Positions 60,289 to 64,000 of a DNA stretch of 64,000 nucleotides are shown here, one piece after another. The DNA is taken from assembly GCA_040508545.1 (NCBI GenBank), contig JBEVMR010000098.1, forward strand, positions 1 through 64,000, given 5' to 3'. Each line of letters opens with the position of its first letter. The first letter of the stretch is position 1. This DNA comes from VRUE01 sp040508545. GTDB lineage: Bacteria > Actinomycetota > Thermoleophilia > Solirubrobacterales > 70-9. The translations under genes were made by a program, and so were the position numbers. The notes under the pieces were generated by a model. The model saw only the letters and a list, made by a program, of their open reading frames with translations. It was not told where the DNA came from and searched no databases.

Positions 60289-61611
60289 ATGCTGCCGCCT
60301 GAACCGAAGTCGTCGCCGCTCGTCCAGACTTTGCGTTGGAGCTTCCGGCCGCTGCCGTTCATGCAGGAGTGCCGGGAGCGCTACGGCGACAGCTTCAGCG
60401 TCAAGTTCCTCAGCTTCGAGCGGCCGATGGTGATGATCTCCGACCCGGTCGCGATCAAGGCTCTCTACACGGAGCGGTCGCACGGGCTGCCGCCGGGGCG
60501 CGAGGTCGTTCTCACCCCCGTCGTCGGCCCGCACTCGGTGCTCGTGATCGAGGGCGCCGACCACCTCGCTCACCGCAAAGTGATGCTGCCCGCCTTCCAC
60601 GGCGAGCGGATGCGCTCCTACGAGCCGATCGTCAGCGAGATCGTCGACGCCGAGATCGACTCCTGGCCGCTGGGCGAGGAGTTCGCGATCCACCCGCACA
60701 TGCAGGCGATGACGCTGGAGGTGATCCTGCGCGTCGTCTTCGGCGTCGCCGAGGGGCCGCGGCTGGAGCAGTTGCGCGTCGTACTGACCAGGGTGCTGGA
60801 GGAAACCGCCTCCCCGTTCACCCAGCTGATCGGCCTCGCCGCGCGCCGCTTCGGCGGCCGCGGGCCGTGGGCGAGATTCGAGGCGCAGCTGAGAGCAGTG
60901 GACGATCTGCTCTACGCCGAGATCGCCGAGCACCGCAAGCGCGACGGCCTCGAGGAGCGCGACGACATCCTCTCCCAGCTGATCCAGGCCCGCTTCGAGG
61001 ACGGCAGCAAGATGAGCGACGAGGATCTGCGCGACCAGCTGATGACGCTATTGCTCGCCGGCCACGAGACGACCGCGACGGCGCTCGCCTGGACCTTCGA
61101 CCTGCTGCTGCGCCATCCGCGCGAGCTGGCGCGGCTGCGCGAGTCGCTCGAGGCGGGGGAGGACGACTATCTGCGGGCGACGATCAGCGAGTCGCTGCGA
61201 CTGCGGCCTGTGGTGCCGCTGGCCGGCCGCCGCCTCGCCACGGAGCTCGTCGCCGACGGCCTCACCCTGCCTGCCGGCACCGACGTCACGCCGGCGATCT
61301 GGCTCGCCCACACCCGCGCCGACGTCTACCCCGAGCCCTTCGCCTTCCGGCCCGAGCGCTTCCTCGGGGAGTCACCCGACACCTACGCCTGGATCCCCTT
61401 CGGCGGCGGCATCCGCCGCTGCCTCGGCGCCGCCTTCGCCGAGTTCGAGATGCGGATCGTCCTGCGCGAGGTGCTGACCCGCTGCGACCTGCGCAAGGCG
61501 AGCTCGCGGCCGGAGAAGATCGGCCGCCGCAACATCACCCTCTCGCCGAAGGACGGCACGCCGGTCGTCCTCGACGCGCGCCAGCCGGCGCGCGAGCCGG
61601 TCGCCGCCTAG
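60289..61611 (+). CDS. Cytochrome P450
   Basis: The 440-residue heme monooxygenase has the I-helix oxygen motif LLAGHETT (about 250), the K-helix ESLRLRP, a FRPERF segment, and the heme loop FGGGIRRCLGAAFA with the axial Cys near 381. There is no membrane anchor, as usual in bacteria. It starts 51 bp from the divergent purC. Redox partner and substrate are not encoded nearby. Confidence 0.94.
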   Translation: MLPPEPKSSPLVQTLRWSFRPLPFMQECRERYGDSFSVKFLSFERPMVMISDPVAIKALYTERSHGLPPGREVVLTPVVGPHSVLVIEGADHLAHRKVMLPAFHGERMRSYEPIVSEIVDAEIDSWPLGEEFAIHPHMQAMTLEVILRVVFGVAEGPRLEQLRVVLTRVLEETASPFTQLIGLAARRFGGRGPWARFEAQLRAVDDLLYAEIAEHRKRDGLEERDDILSQLIQARFEDGSKMSDEDLRDQLMTLLLAGHETTATALAWTFDLLLRHPRELARLRESLEAGEDDYLRATISESLRLRPVVPLAGRRLATELVADGLTLPAGTDVTPAIWLAHTRADVYPEPFAFRPERFLGESPDTYAWIPFGGGIRRCLGAAFAEFEMRIVLREVLTRCDLRKASSRPEKIGRRNITLSPKDGTPVVLDARQPAREPVAA

Positions 61612-61641
61612 AGAGGGACTACTAGCGCCCCGGCCGGGCGG

Positions 61642-62886
61642 TCACGGCGCCTTCACCGAGTCCTTCGGCGATTCGAACGCGGCCAGGGCGAGCGTCGTGC
61701 TGATTGGCTGCTCACCCGAGCTGGAGATGCGGAGCTTGGCCTCCTCCTGGACCTCGAAACCGACCGCGAACAGCGCATCGACCGCCGCGGCCACCCTTTC
61801 CCAGCCCCGCTGGTCGAGCCGCAGCAGGGACCAGCTGAGGTGATTGTCGGTGCGGGCCTCGAAAGTGCCTGCCTCGATTGCCTTCTTGACCTGATCGGAG
61901 AGCTGCCCGAAGGTCCGCCAGCTGTACGTCGCCTTGACCGGGTCCGGCACGTCGGCCCAGGCAACGTTGTCGAAGATCGCCGGCCCGGTCGCCCGGTAGA
62001 AGTACTCGACCGCGCCGCGCCGCCTACCACCCCGCTTCTCGCCGACCTTGCTCAGCCAGCCGATCTCGGCCAGCATCTTGAAGCGACGGCGTATGCCGTC
62101 CACGGAAGCGCCGCCAACTTCCTCGTGGAACTGGCGGGCGCTCATCTCGCGCAGGTTCGTCTCCGCGACGATCTCCAGGCATAGCTCGTCCGCGAACACT
62201 TTGGAGACGCGCAGCGGGAACGGCACCGCGCAGCTTGCGCCCTCGACCAGGGTCGAGCCGCCGTCTCGCTGACCCCCTGGGCCGTGGCGACGCGGCGATT
62301 CGAACAAGGCCATCGCGGTCGTAGCCAGGATTGGCTGCTCGCCCGAGTCGAAGATGCGGAGTTTGGCGTCGGCCTGCTCCTCGAAGATCGTCTCGAACAG
62401 CTGGTCGACGGCGGCGATCAGCTGGTCCCAGCCGAGCTGATCGAGGAGCAGCGGGGTCCAGCTGAGGTGACTGTCGGCGCGGGCGTCGAAGGTGCCCGCC
62501 TGCAGGGCTTCGCGCACTCGCTCGGCGAGCTGGCCGAAGGTTCGCCAGCTGAAGGCGACGCGGATCGAGTACGGCACCATGGACCAGGTCTCGTTGTCGA
62601 AGACGGCGAGCTCGGTCGCCCGGTAGAAGTGCTCCTTGCCGCCCCGGCGGCGTCCGCCTGACTCGCGGCGGACGAACCTGAGCCAGCCGTGCTCGGCGAG
62701 CCTTTTGAAGTGGCGATCGACCCGGGTCACCGAGCCGCCGCCGAACTCCGCGTGGAACGCGCTCGGACTCATTTCCCGCATGTAGAGCTCGGTCACGATC
62801 TTCAACCGCAGCTCGTCCGCGAACACGACGGCGAGGCGCCGCAGGTAGGACGCTCGGGACTTGTTGCCGATCCAAACTTTTGCCAC
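61642..62886 (-). CDS. Protein with two tandem winged-helix units
   Basis: The protein has 414 residues from a GTG behind GAGAGGA; an ATG at 62922 is the alternative. Two units of about 185 residues are clearly homologous. Each has VFADEL.L.IV.E...REMS, a HF/RRRFK.LAE.GWL recognition helix, GGRRRG wing, FYRAT..A.FDN, then SWRTFGQL and HLSW..L.LDQ.GW. The first part is an ArsR/PadR-like winged helix; the second may be a ligand or dimer domain. It is probably a single-chain DNA-binding pseudo-dimer. Confidence 0.75.
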   Translation of the reverse strand: MAKVWIGNKSRASYLRRLAVVFADELRLKIVTELYMREMSPSAFHAEFGGGSVTRVDRHFKRLAEHGWLRFVRRESGGRRRGGKEHFYRATELAVFDNETWSMVPYSIRVAFSWRTFGQLAERVREALQAGTFDARADSHLSWTPLLLDQLGWDQLIAAVDQLFETIFEEQADAKLRIFDSGEQPILATTAMALFESPRRHGPGGQRDGGSTLVEGASCAVPFPLRVSKVFADELCLEIVAETNLREMSARQFHEEVGGASVDGIRRRFKMLAEIGWLSKVGEKRGGRRRGAVEYFYRATGPAIFDNVAWADVPDPVKATYSWRTFGQLSDQVKKAIEAGTFEARTDNHLSWSLLRLDQRGWERVAAAVDALFAVGFEVQEEAKLRISSSGEQPISTTLALAAFESPKDSVKAP

Positions 62887-63070
62887 GCGATTCCTCTCGA
62901 ATGCTTCGTGCTTGCTGAGCATCAGAAAGTTTATGCGGTTTCACTACGGAACCGGAGCGGTCTCCTAGGCAAACGCTAGCTACCGTCACTTCGATTCCCC
63001 TAAAGGACGGAAGGGGGTGAGGAGATGAAGCTCGTAGCGACCGAGTTGGCTCTGCCGGTCCTATCTATCC

Positions 63071-63119
63071 GGAAGTCCGGCTGATAGGCCTCCATCAACG
63101 GGCATGGAGCCGGACTTCC
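63071..63119. terminator. Inverted repeat, probable terminator
   Basis: GGAAGTCCGGCT and AGCCGGACTTCC (12 bp, perfect) enclose 25 bases beyond the 3' end of the thioredoxin-fold gene. No T tract follows, so rho-independent action is uncertain. A third copy of the AGTCCGGC core lies at 63131-63138. Confidence 0.45.
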
Positions 63120-63153
63120 GCCTGAACGGGGAGTCCGGCCATATGCCCACCGG

Positions 63154-63456
63154 CTACTGCGTGCCCTCGGTGTTCGCGGCCGGGTGTTCGCCGGCCCAGC
63201 GGGCGATCGTGCCTGAGCCGGAGATGACCTCGCCGTCATCGAGGACGAGGATCGGGACCTCGTTGGTGCCGCTCAGCTTCTTCACCTCGGCCCGGGCCTC
63301 GCCGCGGCCGCCCCAGGTCCAGGGCACCAGGCGGTAGCCGCCGACCACCCGCAGCTCGTACGTGTACCCGGCGGCATCGAGCGCCTTCGCCGCTTTTGCG
63401 CACGGATGCGCGAAGCCCGGCCCAAATTTCTTCTGTCCACAGGTGTAGAGGATCAT
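63154..63456 (-). CDS. Glutaredoxin/GST N-terminal-like protein
   Basis: The 100-residue protein has a thioredoxin fold. LYTCGQKKFGPGFAHPCAKAAKAL opens it, EVPILVLDDGEVISGSGTIARW carries the cis-Pro and the Ser that hold glutathione in GST-N domains. Two cysteines near the N-terminus are far apart, so a classic CxxC is absent. Role unknown. Confidence 0.8.
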   Translation of the reverse strand: MILYTCGQKKFGPGFAHPCAKAAKALDAAGYTYELRVVGGYRLVPWTWGGRGEARAEVKKLSGTNEVPILVLDDGEVISGSGTIARWAGEHPAANTEGTQ

Positions 63457-63513
63457 TGCCGGCGAAAGCTACCTGTTAGCCACCTCTCGATCCAGCGCTA
63501 CGCTCGTAGCACA

Positions 63514-63773
63514 ATGGTAGAAGTTGCCACCAGGGAGTTGAGGAACGACACCGCCGGGGTCCTACGGCGGGTCGAGGCCGGCGAGCGCGTCGTGATCACG
63601 GTCAGGGTAAGCCGGTCGCCGATTTGGTGCCGCACCGGCCCGAGGGGCCCCGATGGGTGGGTCCCGAGGAGGTGATGGAGATCGTCGCCAAGTACTCGGC
63701 CGATCCAGGCCTGAGGGACGATCTCAAGCGCATAGCGGGCGACACCACCGACGATCTCGGTCCGATTCGGTGA
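63514..63773 (+). pseudogene. Phd/YefM-type antitoxin, frameshifted
   Basis: The start encodes MVEVATRELRNDTAGVLRRVEAGERVVITV, the Phd DNA-binding domain. After GTCAGG near 63606 the frame breaks. Restoring one base would give KPVADLVPHRP, then GPRWVGPEEVMEIVAKYSADPGL and an end at TGA 63771. One base seems missing, by mutation or sequencing error. The VapC-like gene follows at once (GTGA overlap). Confidence 0.75.
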
Positions 63774-64000
63774 ACGCGAGCCGTCCAGTCAGAGGAGTGC
63801 TTGACACGTCGATCTTCGTTGCCCTCGAGAGCGGGCGCAAGCTGAATCAAGCGGCGCTGCCCAGGCAGAATGCGATCTCGATCGTGACGCGAGCGGAGCT
63901 TCGCGCGCGCCTACTTCGCCGCCTCAGGGCGCCGGGTGAATGCGAACGACATGTGGATTGCCGCGACGGCTGCCGCGCACGAGATCCCCGTGGTCACCCA
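63770..64000 (+). pseudogene. VapC-type PIN toxin with internal deletion, cut by window end
   Basis: The GTG start gives GVLDTSIFVALESGR, the first PIN acidic motif, and ISIVTRAELRA, the second. The next recognisable part, YFAASGRRVNANDMWIAATAAAHEIPVVT, is in another frame. About 50-60 residues between them are missing. The join lies in an alternating CGCGCG run, a likely deletion site. The toxin should be dead. Confidence 0.7.

Noticed and set aside
1..64000. CRISPR array
   Set aside because: No series of regularly spaced direct repeats was seen. The Cas4-like domain belongs to the helicase fusion, with no other cas gene.

Overview
The window is a 64 kb piece of a high-GC actinobacterial chromosome. 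Gene-level similarity suggests a soil Thermoleophilia/Solirubrobacterales-type lineage: a long-form SHMT, a fused ThiS-ThiG, an LpqY/SugABC-type sugar transporter, PurL of the small PurS/PurQ-dependent type, and many GTG/TTG starts with overlapping ATGA/GTGA junctions. The taxonomic guess is inference. No 16S or other marker is present.

Layout. (1) 1-2.9 kb: a compact type II restriction-modification locus with Vsr-type endonuclease (-), m5C methyltransferase (+) and a SacI-family restriction enzyme (+). (2) 3.2-8.6 kb: VOC/MarR pair, a secreted eight-repeat PKD protein, TetR and glyA. (3) 8.7-16.0 kb: an integrated defence island. The intact tRNA-Ala(CGC) at 15912-15984 and a decayed 45-bp copy of its 3' end at 8761-8805, followed by an intrinsic terminator, bracket an operon on the - strand: a Cas4/RecB-like nuclease fused to an SF1 helicase (1392 aa), a second m5C methyltransferase and a 210-aa unknown. 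I regard this as the best candidate for an undescribed defence system here. (4) 16-24.4 kb: an acidic protein, a DrrAB-type ABC exporter, a PD-(D/E)XK protein abutting tRNA-Ala(TGC), an MBL hydrolase, an ArsR/SRPBCC pair, lipB-lipA and a large membrane protein.

(5) 24.5-33.7 kb: a long - strand run thiE - membrane protein - lpd - DsbA/HCCA-like - pdhA - pdhB - pdhC (pyruvate dehydrogenase), opposite a TPP-riboswitch-controlled thiO-thiSG pair. LipA/LipB make the lipoyl group for the E2 encoded nearby, and ThiE/ThiO/ThiSG feed TPP, the E1 cofactor. (6) 33.75-42.08 kb: a second integrated island, bounded by intact tRNA-Lys(TTT) and a 43-bp copy of its 3' half (one mismatch). It carries a dead MFS fragment, a small secreted cysteine protein, a lipoprotein, a 3' half of tRNA-fMet (a second attachment-site scar), an alpha/beta-hydrolase-glycosyltransferase fusion with its TetR, and a flavin monooxygenase with a divergent HxlR regulator. 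No integrase survives in either island.

(7) 42-64 kb: a P-loop kinase, a LOG-family protein, a DUF3800 protein, purine genes (purN-purH, purF, purS-purQ-purL, purC), TetR/MFS with paired operators, an LpqY-SugABC-like transporter, a cupin, a P450, a protein with two tandem winged-helix units, a thioredoxin-fold protein and, at the right edge, a decayed Phd/VapC module. Palindromic sequences are scattered through the housekeeping parts, including one inserted in frame in purQ and one at the 3' end of thiO that is related to an intergenic copy 8 kb away.
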